A DNA stretch of 64,000 nucleotides. Source: CAVXDY01 sp963721335 (lineage in GTDB: Bacteria; Actinomycetota; Thermoleophilia; Miltoncostaeales; Miltoncostaeaceae). Both the position numbers and the translations under genes were made by a program. The notes under the pieces are model-generated. The model was not told the DNA's origin, ran no database searches, and worked only from the letters and a program-made list of their open reading frames with translations. Positions 1 to 8,374 of this stretch are shown here, piece by piece (position 1 is the stretch's first letter; each line of letters opens with the position of its first letter). The stretch covers positions 124,001 to 188,000 of the forward strand of contig CAVRIV010000001.1 in NCBI GenBank assembly GCA_963721335.1, given 5' to 3'.

Positions 1-961
1 CTCGCCCAGGACCTCCCCGGCCCGTGGAGCGTGGTGCTGGTGGACGACCGCTCGGCCGACGGCACCGCCGCGGCCGCGCGGGAGCTGGCCGCGGGCGACC
101 CGCGGCTGCGAGCGGTTGACGGCGCCCCGCTGCCCGAGGGCTGGGTGGGCAAGGTCTGGGCGCTCGAGCAGGCCCGCCGCGCCGCCTGCGCGGGCCCCGG
201 CGCGGCGCCCGAGCTGCTGCTGCTGACCGACGCCGACATCCGGCACGCGCCGGGCTCCCTGCGACGGCTCGTGGCGGAGGCGGAGGCGCAGCGGCTCGAC
301 CTGGTGAGCCGGATGGCGCGGCTGCGCTGCTCCTCGCGCGCCGAGCGGCTGCTGATCCCGCCCTTCGTGCTCTTCTTCCTGCTCCTCTACCCGCCGCGCT
401 GGGCCAACCGGGACGGCGGCCGGGTTGCCGCGGCGGCGGGTGGGTGCATGCTCGTGCGCCGCTCGGCCCTCGAGGCGGCGGGAGGGCTCGAGGCGATCCG
501 GGGAGCCCTGATCGACGATCTCGCCCTGGCGCGGGCGGTCAAACGATCCGGCGGACGGGTGCGCCTGAGGCGGAGCGAGGGCGATCGGTGACGAGCGTGC
601 GCGCCTACGACGGCGTGGGCGACGTGTGGCGCATGGTGCGGCGCAGCGCGTTCACCCAGCTCCGGCGCTCGTGGCTCCTGCTGGGCGCCACCCTCGTGGC
701 CTGGCGCTGCTGTTCGTGGTGCCCCCTGCCGCCGTGGCCGCCGGTCTGGTGGCCCTCGCCAGCGGCGACGGCGACGGGTGGGCGCCGCTCGCGGCCGGCG
801 CGGTCGGCCTGGGCCCTCGCGGCCGATCGTGGCCCTGCCGGCCACGCGCGCATTCGGCCTGCGGCCCGCCGTGGGCGCTGACGCTGCCGCTGGCCGGCGC
901 GCTCTACGGAGGGATGACGCTCGACTCGGCCCTGCGCGGCCCCGGGGGAGGCTGGCGCTAG
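1..961 (+). CDS. Hopene-associated-type glycosyltransferase (HpnB-like), 5' partial, frameshifted
   Basis: A family 2 glycosyltransferase that enters the window already inside its GT-A domain. The first frame (bases 1-591) shows the nucleotide-sugar DDRSADGT motif and the metal-binding LTDADI motif, then a membrane-like stretch rich in F and L. The C-terminal part continues in two other frames: VTSVRAYDGVGDVWRMV near 588-640, then a hydrophobic tail ending at the TAG at 959-961. Order and spacing match HpnB proteins of hopanoid gene clusters, which carry C-terminal membrane segments. At least two frameshifts (about 590 and 720-740) break it. The neighbouring hopanoid genes, if any, would lie left of the window. 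The HpnB assignment is from family resemblance only; a general GT2 membrane glycosyltransferase is the fallback. Confidence 0.7.
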
Positions 962-982
962 TTGTCGGTGATCTGTCCAGCC

Positions 983-1096
983 CTATGTGAAGAGCAGGAC
1001 CCCGCCGAGGGCGAACACGCCGACAAGGAACACCACCGCGAGGGCGATCGCCACGACCTTCATCGTCCGCTTGTGCTGCTCTTGGTCGAAGAGCAT
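983..1096 (-). CDS. Small single-span membrane protein (37 aa)
   Basis: A short frame with ATG at 1096 and TAG at 983-985. It has a charged head (MLFDQEQHKRTMK) followed by one hydrophobic segment from about residue 13 to 36 and almost nothing after it, the classic form of a bitopic mini-protein. An AAGG sequence lies about 10 nt before the ATG. Its stop lies 21 bp from the end of the glycosyltransferase on the opposite strand, so the two are convergent. Function is unknown. The clean charged-then-hydrophobic pattern and ribosome site argue that it is real, although the length leaves doubt. Confidence 0.55.
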   Translation of the reverse strand: MLFDQEQHKRTMKVVAIALAVVFLVGVFALGGVLLFT

Positions 1097-1206
1097 TCCG
1101 CGGGACCTTACCCCAACGGGCGGGCCGAGCCTGGGGGTCGCACAGGGGAGACAGCGGTGAGGCGCCGGGAATAGGGTCGGTCCAAACCCGGCTTGGAGGA
1201 ATCCCC

Positions 1207-1497
1207 ATGAGCATCGTCGTCCGTTTCACCCCCACTGCGATGACCGCCGAGATGTATGACGAAGCCGGTCGGATGCTCGAGGAGGCAGGGGAGAAATTTC
1301 CTCCCGACGGGTGCGACTACCACGTCTGCTTCGGCCCGGAGGGGAACCTCGTGGTCAGCGAAATCTGGGACTCGCGGGAGCAGCTCGAGGCGTTCGGCGA
1401 GCGCCTGATGCCGATCCTGGCCAAGGCCGGGATCGAATTCTCAGGCCCGCCGCAGATCTTCGAGGCCTACAGCATCGCCAAGAGCTCGTCGGTCTGA
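1207..1497 (+). CDS. Conserved hypothetical protein, dimeric alpha/beta-barrel-like (96 aa)
   Basis: A complete 96-residue frame starting with ATG after a clear GGAGGA ribosome site six bases upstream. The pattern of beta strand (SIVVRFTP), helix with alternating charge, strand (YHVCFGPEG), strand (NLVVSEIWDS) and helix (REQLEAFGERLMPILAKAG) resembles the small ferredoxin-like ABM/dimeric alpha-beta barrel proteins. Such proteins dimerise and are either small oxygenases or have no known reaction. No catalytic residue can be assigned. It is a stand-alone gene between the 37-aa membrane protein and the rhamnose operon that converges on it. Confidence 0.75.
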   Translation: MSIVVRFTPTAMTAEMYDEAGRMLEEAGEKFPPDGCDYHVCFGPEGNLVVSEIWDSREQLEAFGERLMPILAKAGIEFSGPPQIFEAYSIAKSSSV

Positions 1498-1614
1498 CGA
1501 AGGGCGGGTGGGCCCGTCTGTGGGCTCATCTCGCGGGAGCCCGGGAGCTTGCTCGGGATCCAGGAGCGGCCACAGGGTCGCGGGCACGGCGCCGGCGCCA
1601 CTCAGGGCGGACGC

Positions 1615-2608
1615 CTAGCGGCCCCCGTACTGCTCCTCGTAGTACCGCGGTACTCGCCGCTCTTGATCGGCTCCCACCAGTCGCGCCGGTCCCGGTACCA
1701 CTCCACCGTCGCGGCCAGGCCCTCGTCGAACGCCGATGCGCGGCTCCCAGCCGAGCGCCCGCAGCCGCGCGGTGTCGAGGGCGTAGCGGCGGTCGTGGCC
1801 GAGGCGGTCCTCGACGTGGCGCATCAGCGAGGCGTCGCGCCCGGTGAGCGCGAGGACGCGGCGCGTGATCTCCATGTTCGGCTGCTCGTTGCCGCCGCCG
1901 ACGTTGTAGACCTCGCCGGCGGCGCCGCCGCTCCATGGCGGTCCAGATGCCCGCGCAGTGGTCGTCGACGTGGATCCAGTCGCGCACCTGCATGCCGTCG
2001 CCGTAGACCGGCAGCGGCAGGCCGTCGAGGGCGTTGGTCACGAAGAGCGGGATCAGCTTCTCGGGGTACTGGCGCGGCCCGTAGGTGTTGGAGCCGCGCG
2101 TGATGACCGCGTCGAGCCCGAAGGTGCGGTGCCAGGCGAGCACCTGCAGGTCGCCGCCGGCCTTGCTCGCCGAGTAGGGGCTCGAGGGGCTGATCGGGTC
2201 GGTCTCCCGGAAGGCTCCGGTGGGGATGGAGCCGTAGACCTCGTCGGTCGAGACCTGGACGAAGCGCCGCACGCCGGCGCGCCGGGCGGCGTCCAGAAGG
2301 ACGGCGGTGCCCACGACGTCGGTGCGGATGAAGTCCGCCGGGTCGAGGATGCTGCGGTCGACGTGGCTCTCGGCGGCGAGGTTGACGACCGCGTCGACGC
2401 CCTCGATCGCCTCGGTCACGGCCGCCGCGTCGGCGATGTCGGCGTGCACGAAGCGGTAGGCCTCGTCGTCGGCCACGTCGGCGAGGTTGGCCGGGTTGCC
2501 GGCGTAGGTGAGCTTGTCGAGGTTGACCACCTCGGCTCCGCGCGCCAGGGCCAGGCGCACGAAGGCCGACCCGATGAAGCCGCAGCCTCCGGTCACGAGC
2601 AGCCTCAC
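1615..2608 (-). CDS. rfbB: dTDP-glucose 4,6-dehydratase (frameshifted C-terminus)
   Basis: Second step of dTDP-L-rhamnose synthesis: NAD-dependent conversion of dTDP-glucose to the 4-keto-6-deoxy sugar. The N-terminus has the Rossmann motif VTGGCGFIGS, then NLDKLTYAGN and the AAESHVDRSI segment that are diagnostic for RmlB. The catalytic region STDEVYG and the YSASK (Tyr-x-x-x-Lys) motif follow. The last third changes frame about three times from 1935 down; correct pieces are still visible (MEITRRVLALTGRD, ALGWEPRI, YYEEQYGGR). The GTG start at 2608 overlaps the rfbD stop as GTGA, so translation is likely coupled. Third gene of the operon rfbA-rfbD-rfbB. Confidence 0.93.
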
Positions 2609-3437
2609 GGCGCGTCCGCCCCGTCCAGGTAGTCGGCCAGGGCCTCGCGCCAGGGCCGCAGGCGCGGCGCGCCGGGGCGGGTGACCGCGAGCGCCGACAG
2701 CGCGGGCCGGGGGGCCGGGCGCCCCAGCTCGGCGGTGGTGATCGGGCGCACCCGGCAGTCGAGCCCGGCCTCCTCGAAGACGGCGGCGGCGAGACCCGCC
2801 CAGGTGACCGACCCGCCGCCGGCCGCGTGGTAGACGCCCGGCGGCTGCTCCAGCAGGGCCTCCAGAGCCGGTCCGAGCTCGCGCGTCCAGGTCGGCGAGC
2901 CCTCCTGGTCGTCCACCACGGCCACCTCGTCCCGCTCCGCGCCCAGGCGCCGCATGGTGTCCACGAAGTTGCGCCCGGCGGCGCCGTAGAGCCAGGCCGT
3001 GCGCGCCACGCGCGTGCCCGGGCACAGCGCCCGCGCGGCCCGCTCGCCCGCCAGCTTGGTGCGCCCGTAGGCCCCGAGCGGCGCCGGGCGCGTCGTCCTC
3101 GGCGTAGGGCGCGCCCTTGCGCCCGTCGAACACGTAGTCCGTCGAGCGGCAGCACCAGCGCCGCGCCCACCGCGGCGGCGGCCCGGGCGACGTTGGCCGC
3201 CCCGCCCGCGTTGATGCGGCCGGCCTCGTCCTCGCGCTCCTCGGCGCCGTCGACGTCGGTGAAGGCCGCGAGGTGGAAGACGGCCTCGGGCCGGCAGCCC
3301 TCGACGCAGGCCCGCACCGCGTCCGGGTCGGTGACGTCGACCTCGAGGTCGACCGCGGTCACCTCGTGGCGCCCGGCCAGCTGGTCCACGAGGTCGCGCC
3401 CGAGCATGCCGGCGGCGCCGGTCACGAGCACCCTCAA
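2605..3437 (-). CDS. rfbD: dTDP-4-dehydrorhamnose reductase (frameshifted)
   Basis: Final step of dTDP-L-rhamnose synthesis, NADPH reduction of the 4-keto group. The start region shows the Rossmann motif RVLVTGAAGMLGRDL, then VDVTD and VFHLAAFTDVDGAE, all typical of RmlD. After one or two frame changes near 3080-3160 the C-terminal half continues as ARTAWLYGAAGRNFVDT, VVDDQEGSPTW and YHAAGGG, again RmlD signatures. The start is either TTG at 3437 or GTG at 3431; the AGGGG just upstream suits the GTG better. Only a few bases separate it from the rfbA stop, and its own stop overlaps the rfbB start. The genuine enzyme is probably intact in the organism. Confidence 0.9.
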
Positions 3438-3441
3438 GCCC

Positions 3442-4516
3442 CTAGACCAGCCCGATGGCCGATGAGTCGCCGACCATGAACCGGTAGGCGCGCGGCTTGC
3501 GTCACGCTGCGGACGATGGTCACGTTGCGCCCGATGAGGCTGCTCTCCACGCGCGCGTCGAGGTCCTCCACGCGGCTGTCCTCCAGCAGGATGCTGTTCT
3601 CCACCTCGGCCCGGCGCACCACCACGCCCGCCGAGATCGCGGTGTAGGGGCCCACGTAGGCGTGCTCGATGAGCGCCCCCGCGCCGATGATGGCCGGCCC
3701 GCGCACCGAGGAGGAGGCGACGCGGGCGCCGCGCTCCACCACCACGCGGCCCTCCATCGTGCTGTCCACCACCTCGCCGTCGACGCGCGTCTCCAGCACG
3801 TCCAGCACGAGGCGGTTGGCCTCGAGCATGTCCTCCAGGCGCCCCGTGTCCTTCCACCAGCCGGTCACCTCGTGCGGCTCCACCGAGAGCCCGCGGTCGA
3901 TGAGGTGCTGGATGGCGTCGGTGATCTCCAGCTCGCCGCGCGCCGAGGGCCGGATCGCCTTCACCGACTCCATGATCGAGGGGGAGAACATGTAGACGCC
4001 CACCAGCGCGAGATCGGAGCGCGGCTCCGCGGGCTTCTCCACCAGCCGGACCACCTGGCCGTCCTCGAGCTCGGCGACGCCGTAGGACTGGGGGTCGGGC
4101 ACCCGCTGGAGCAGGATCAGGGCGTCGCTGGCGCCGGCGCGGAAGCGGTCCACCAGGGCCGTGATGCCGTCGCGAAGCAGGTTGTCGCCCAGGTACATCA
4201 CGAACGGCGAGTCGCCGAGGAAGTCCTCCGCGGTGAGCACCGCGTGCGCCAGGCCGAGCGGGGCCTCCTGGGGGATGTAGGTCACCCGGATCCCGAGCGC
4301 GGAGCCGTCGCCGACCGCCGCCTCGATCTCCGCCCGGGTCTCACCCACCACGATCCCGATGTCCGTCACGCCGGCCGCGCGCAGCGCCTCGAGGCCGTAG
4401 AACAGGACCGGCTTGTTCGCGACCGGCACGAGCTGCTTCGCGCTCGTGTGGGTGATCGGCCGCAGGCGCGTGCCGGCCCCCCCGGAGAGCACCAGACCCT
4501 TGAGCGCGGCGGGCAC
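3442..4516 (-). CDS. rfbA: Glucose-1-phosphate thymidylyltransferase, long form
   Basis: Makes dTDP-glucose from dTTP and glucose 1-phosphate, the entry to the rhamnose pathway. The nucleotidyltransferase signature GLVLSGGAGTRLRP lies at residues 8-21, followed by KQLVPVANKP and MYLGDNLL. Unlike the roughly 290-aa housekeeping RmlA, it carries a C-terminal left-handed beta-helix of hexapeptide-like repeats, as in the 350-aa long forms. A single extra base near 3500 shifts the last 25 codons; read in the corrected frame the protein ends in RAYRFMVGDSSAIGLV at the TAG at 3442-3444. The GTG start at 4516 is divergent from gpgS, with 63 bp between them. Confidence 0.92.
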
Positions 4517-4567
4517 GGCGGCAGGCTAGCACCGGCCCGCCGCGAGGCTGGACCTCGGGGCCACCGC

Positions 4568-4573
4568 TACGAT
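4568..4573 (+). promoter_or_regulatory. -10 box of gpgS, leaderless type
   Basis: TACGAT lies six bases before the GTG start of gpgS and no Shine-Dalgarno sequence is present. With the usual 6-7 nt between -10 box and transcript start, transcription would begin at the start codon itself. No good -35 hexamer is visible. Confidence 0.5.
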
Positions 4574-4579
4574 CGCCCG

Positions 4580-5524
4580 GTGGACCGGAACGAGTGGCTC
4601 GCGCGACGCACCTACCGGGGCGGTGACTTCGATCCCGAGAGCCTCGCCGCCCGCGCCCGCGAGGGCGGCCTCCGGATCTCCGTGTGCCTCCTCGCGCTCA
4701 ACGTGGAGGACACCGTCGGGGCGATCGTGGCGACCCTCCGGGAGCGGCTGGTGCGCGAGGTGCCCCTGGTGAGCGAGATCGTCGTGATGGACAGCCGCAG
4801 CTCCGACGCCACGGCGCGGATCGCCGCCGACGAGGGCGCGCGCGTGGTGCAGGACGACGAGGTCCTCCCCGAGCTCGGCTCCGGGCACGGCAAGGGCGAG
4901 GCGATGTGGAAGAGCCTCGCCGTCGTGTCGGGCGAGATCGTGGTGTGGCTCGACGCCGACGTGGTGGGCTTCGACCCGGCGTTCGTGACCGGCCTCGTCG
5001 GACCCCTGCTGCACGAGCCCGAGGTGGGCTACGTCAAGGCGCTCTATCGCCGCCGGCTGGGCGAGGAGGACGACGCCGGCGGGCGCGTCACGGAGATCTG
5101 CGCCCGCCCGCTGATCAACCTCTTCTACCCGGAGCTCGCCGGCTTCGTGCAGCCGCTCTCCGGAGAGGCGGCCGGGAGGGTCGAGCTCCTGCGCTCGGTG
5201 CCCTTCTTCAGCGGCTACGCCGTGGAGATGGGCCTGCTGATCGATCTCCACCGCCAGGCCGGCCTGGACGCGCTGGCCCAGGTCGACGTGGGCGACCGGA
5301 CCCACGTCAACCAGCCGACGGCGGCCCTCGGGATGATGGCCTCGGCGATCGCCCAGGCGGTCCTGCGCCGGGTCGCGGAGGAGGGGCGCGGGGTCGCGGA
5401 GGCCGTGAACGGCACCTACGCACGGCCCGTCCGCGCGAGCGGCGGCTACGTCCTGGGCGAGGTCGACACCCGGCCGCACGTGCGGCCGCCGATGGCGGAG
5501 GTGGCCCGGGTCAGCCGGGTGTGA
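4580..5524 (+). CDS. gpgS: Glucosyl-3-phosphoglycerate synthase
   Basis: A GT81-type GT-A glycosyltransferase of 314 residues that transfers glucose from a nucleotide sugar to 3-phosphoglycerate. This is the first step to glucosylglycerate and, in actinobacteria, to methylglucose lipopolysaccharides. Visible GpgS features are the N-terminal arm RTYRGGDFDP, the LALNVEDTVGAIV donor-site segment, VMDSRSSDAT, the GKGEAMWKSL segment and the DADVV metal site. Further on come RPLINLFYPELAGFVQPLSGE and FFSGYAVEMG, strongly conserved in this family. GTG at 4580 is chosen because the family N-terminus begins here and a -10 box lies directly upstream. The reading frame is intact. The expected phosphatase partner gpgP is not in the window. 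Confidence 0.93.
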   Translation: MDRNEWLARRTYRGGDFDPESLAARAREGGLRISVCLLALNVEDTVGAIVATLRERLVREVPLVSEIVVMDSRSSDATARIAADEGARVVQDDEVLPELGSGHGKGEAMWKSLAVVSGEIVVWLDADVVGFDPAFVTGLVGPLLHEPEVGYVKALYRRRLGEEDDAGGRVTEICARPLINLFYPELAGFVQPLSGEAAGRVELLRSVPFFSGYAVEMGLLIDLHRQAGLDALAQVDVGDRTHVNQPTAALGMMASAIAQAVLRRVAEEGRGVAEAVNGTYARPVRASGGYVLGEVDTRPHVRPPMAEVARVSRV

Positions 5525-5813
5525 CGGTGGGCTGGGCCACCGGCTGCGCGCACTCGCGCGCCACCGCGTGCCATGCCCCCACGGCCGCCCGAGCCCGGCG
5601 CACGCGCGGGCGCGGCGCCTTCGTCCGCTCCGCCAGGGCGAGCACCTGCGCGGCGGGGCGGGCGGTGGGGCATCGGCCCCACGTGCCGGCCAGATCCTGA
5701 GCCCGCGCGATGAGCGCGTCCCCGGGCGCCGGGGTGGCGGCCCCGGCGCCGGGTATCGCGAGGGATGCGAGGGCGGCGATTCCGACGGCAGCGATGACGA
5801 GACGATTGGCCAC
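5511..5813 (-). CDS. Small secreted hypothetical protein (100 aa)
   Basis: A 100-residue frame beginning with GTG at 5813. It has a clear signal peptide: MANR, a hydrophobic run from about residue 5 to 20, then an AGAATPAPG cleavage-like region. The mature part is short, Ala/Arg-rich and holds two cysteines (GRCPTA and ARECAQP) that could form a disulfide. Its 3' end overlaps the end of gpgS by 14 bp in convergent orientation. I do not recognise the family and no function is proposed. Confidence 0.55.
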   Translation of the reverse strand: MANRLVIAAVGIAALASLAIPGAGAATPAPGDALIARAQDLAGTWGRCPTARPAAQVLALAERTKAPRPRVRRARAAVGAWHAVARECAQPVAQPTVTPG

Positions 5814-5870
5814 GACCTCAGCCTGGCCCCCGGCCTGTCACCGCCCCCGGGGGGTCAACTAGGGCGGACC

Positions 5871-5876
5871 TATACT
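5871..5876 (+). promoter_or_regulatory. Orphan -10 box upstream of TetR fragment
   Basis: TATACT is a near-consensus -10 hexamer, unusually AT-rich for this DNA. It points toward the TetR remnant, but no start codon followed by a helix-turn-helix domain is found downstream. It may be the original promoter of a regulator whose first part is missing. Confidence 0.35.
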
Positions 5877-5987
5877 TTCGGCTAGGTCGGCGCCGGGATC
5901 GGTCACGGCCGCGCGAGGTAGTAGGCGTTGACGGGGTCGTGCTCGAGCCGGACGCCGTCGCGCGGGCCCTGGCGGTGTGCGCAGTCG

Positions 5988-6385
5988 GAAGGGCGCCTGG
6001 CCGAGCGGCTGAGCGGCGACCCCCTCCAGCGCCTGCTGCTGTTCGTCGGCCCTGCTCGAGGAGGACGCCGGCGCGCGCCTCCGCCACCGAGTCCGGCTGC
6101 CTGTTCGCCTCGTTCCTCTACGAGCGCCAGCTGGTCGACGGGGACACCAGGCGGCTGATCGCCGACTCGATGCGGCTCTGGCGCGACCGCCTGTCGGCGA
6201 TGATCCGGGCGGCCGCGGAGATGCACCCTCCGGCGCGGGAGATCGACGCGGACGCGCTCGCCGACCAGCTCCTGACCGTGGTCGAGGGCGCCTTCGTGCT
6301 GTCGCGGGCGCTCGACGACCCCTCGGTGGTCAACCGTCAGCTCCGTCAGTACCGGGACCACCTGGAGCTGCTCTTCCTCCGCTGA
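5988..6385 (+). pseudogene. TetR/AcrR-family regulator, C-terminal ligand domain only
   Basis: The readable segments LAERLSGDPLQRLLLF (frame 3) and GCLFASFLYERQLVDGD followed by ADQLLTVVEGAFVLSRALDD and a QLRQYRDHLELLF tail (frame 2) match the C-terminal domain of TetR regulators. That domain binds the ligand and forms the dimer. The roughly 60-residue N-terminal DNA-binding domain is absent: the 100 bases upstream encode nothing like it in any frame. One frameshift lies near 6050. This could be a decayed gene or an assembly join inside the gene. It ends convergently with the glycerate kinase, overlapping its 3' end by about 55 bp. Confidence 0.65.
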
Positions 6386-7512
6386 CGGCGCGCCCCCAGA
6401 GCGCTCCGATCGCGGCGGCGGCGGCGGCGAGGTCGGCCTCGGTGGCGGCCAGCGCCTCGTCGAGCGGGCGGACGCCGCGCCCCACGGCGAACGCCGCGGT
6501 CAGGCCCATCCGCCGCACGTCGCCCGGCCCGAGCCCCACCTCACCGCAGAGGGCGACGCACGGGACGCCCGCTCGCTCGCAGGCCGCCGCCACCGCGGCG
6601 GGCGCCTTCCCGGCGCGACTGGTCTCGTCGAGGCGTCCCTCGCCCGTGATGCAGAGGTCCGCGCCGCGAAGCCGCTCGGCCAGGCCCACGGCCTCCAGCA
6701 CCAGCGGCGCGCCCGGGGTGAGCTCGGCGCCCAGCAGCGCCGCGAGGCCCCCGGCGGCACCGCCCGCCGCGCCCGCGCCCGGGAGCGCCTGCAGGTCGAT
6801 CCCGGTCGCCCGCCGGACCGCGCCGGCCAGGACCGCGAGGCCGGCGTCCAGGCGCTCCACGGCCTCAGGGCCGGCCCCCTTCTGCGGCCCGAACACCCGC
6901 GCCGCGCCGCCCGGGCCGTGGAACGGGACCTCCACATCGCAGGCCACCTGCAGAACCGTGTCCTCGAGCCGCGGATCGCGTCCCGAGAGGTCGATCTCGG
7001 CCACGCGGGCGAGGTCGGCGCCCCGGCCCTCCACCTCGCGGCCCCGCGCGTCGAGTGCCCGCACCCCGAGCGCTTGCGCCAGGCCCAGGCCCCCGTCGGT
7101 GGTCGCGCTGCCGCCGAGGCCCACGATCACGCGGCGCGCGCCCAGGTCGAGGGCCGCGCGGATGAGCTCGCCGGTGCCGGCCGTGCGTGGTGGCCTCGGG
7201 ATCGCGCTCCTCGGGCCGGAGGCGCTCGTAGCCCGAGGCCTGGGCCAGCTCCACCACCACGACCCCGCCGGGGAGCTCGCCCAGGGCCGCCTCGACCGGC
7301 CGGCCCAGGGGATCGGACACGATCATGCCGCGCCGCCGCCCGCCCGCCGCCGCGACGAGGGCGTCGAGGGTTCCCTCCCCCCCGTCCGCCACCGGCGTCA
7401 GGCGGGTCTCGACATCCCCCGCGAGGCGCAGTCCGGCCCCGATGGCGCGCGCCGCGGCGGCCGCCGACAGCGCCCCCTTGAAGGGCGCCGGGGCGACCAC
7501 CACCACCGTCAC
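6330..7512 (-). CDS. Glycerate kinase, GlxK/GarK type (frameshifted)
   Basis: Phosphorylates glycerate to a phosphoglycerate. The N-terminus reads VVVAPAPFKGALSAAAAAR and then TPVADGGEGTLDALV, the substrate and ATP loop signatures of the bacterial GlxK/GarK class. The C-terminal half in another frame has IVGLGGSATTDGGLG, VFGPQKGA and CITGEGRLDETSRAGKAP, all strongly conserved in this class. One extra base near 7185 separates the halves. The GTG start at 7512 overlaps the stop of the SDR gene, so the two are a coupled pair. The closeness of gpgS, which uses 3-phosphoglycerate, may be chance. Confidence 0.9.
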
Positions 7513-8364
7513 GGGTGGAGGGGCCAGTCGAGCTCGAGGAACGCCAGCAGGTCGCGCCGCCACACGCGGTCGTCCGTGGTCGACTCCCGCAGCACGGCCA
7601 GGAGGCGCGCGTCGTCGCCCACCGGCACGCGGAAGGGACAGGCGGGGTCGAGGGCGGCGGCCACCACGGCCGCGGCGACGTCCTGCGGGGTGGTGGGGTG
7701 GTTCTTCCGCCAGCGGCGGAAGGCCGCGCGGAGCTCGGCTCCGAGGGCGAGGTAGGGGCCCTCGCCGCGGGCGAGCGCCCCGGTCGTGACGGTCGCCTTC
7801 GGGAAGTCGGTGTCCACCATGCCCGGCTCGATCAACGCCACCCGGATGCCGAACGGGCCGCCCTCCACGGCCAGCGCCTCCCCGAGAGCCGAGAGGCCGT
7901 ACTTGGAGGCGTGGTACATGCCCAGCAGGGGGTGGGAGATGCGCGCCACCGATCGAGGACACGAGGACCACCACCCCGCCGCCGGCCTCCCGCATCGGCG
8001 GCAGGGTCTGCTGGAGCACCGCCACGGCCCCGAAGAGGTTGGTCTCGAACATCGCGCGCACCGCGTCGAGGTCCACCTCCTCGACGGCGCCGAGCACGGC
8101 ATAGCCCGCGTTGCTGACGACGCAGGCGAGGGCGCCGCCGGCGTGCTCGTGGGCGGCGGCGACGCCCTCCACGACGGACTCGGGATCGGCGACGTCGAGC
8201 GCGACGATCCTCAGCTCGGGCCGCTCGGCGTAGGCCGCCTGGGCCCCCGCGACGTCCCGCACGCCCGCGACCACCCGCCACCCCTCGTCGAGGAACGCCT
8301 CGGCGGTCGCTCGCCCGATCCCGCGCCCGGCGCCGGTGACCAGGACGGTGGTGGTGCCGCTCAC
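7509..8364 (-). CDS. Short-chain dehydrogenase/reductase (frameshifted)
   Basis: A classical SDR of about 285 residues. The cofactor motif VTGAGRGIGRATAEAF is at residues 8-23, the VSNAGYAVLGAV motif about residue 90, the catalytic Ser in VVLVSSIGG and the active-site pair in YHASKYG. A single shift near 7950, between the Ser and Tyr motifs, splits the gene. The residue after the first strand (GVRDV) suggests NADP preference but is not decisive. GTG at 8364 fits the family N-terminus. Substrate unknown. It is 10 bp downstream of the histidine kinase stop, so it may share that transcript. Confidence 0.88.
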
Positions 8365-8374
8365 GAGTGGAACG

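Noticed and set aside
387..1235. Long minus-strand open frame over the glycosyltransferase and its neighbours
   Set aside because: Arg/Pro/Ala-rich nonsense protein without any domain; an antisense shadow typical for very GC-rich DNA.
3497..4579. Plus-strand open frame antisense to rfbA, in frame with gpgS
   Set aside because: Composition (His, Arg, Val, Gly in runs) is antisense-like, and gpgS homology starts only at the GTG at 4580.
5903..5977. Minus-strand tail VRLEHDPVNAYYLARP followed by a stop
   Set aside because: It looks protein-like but has no body or start; kept only as a hint for an assembly join, not as a gene.
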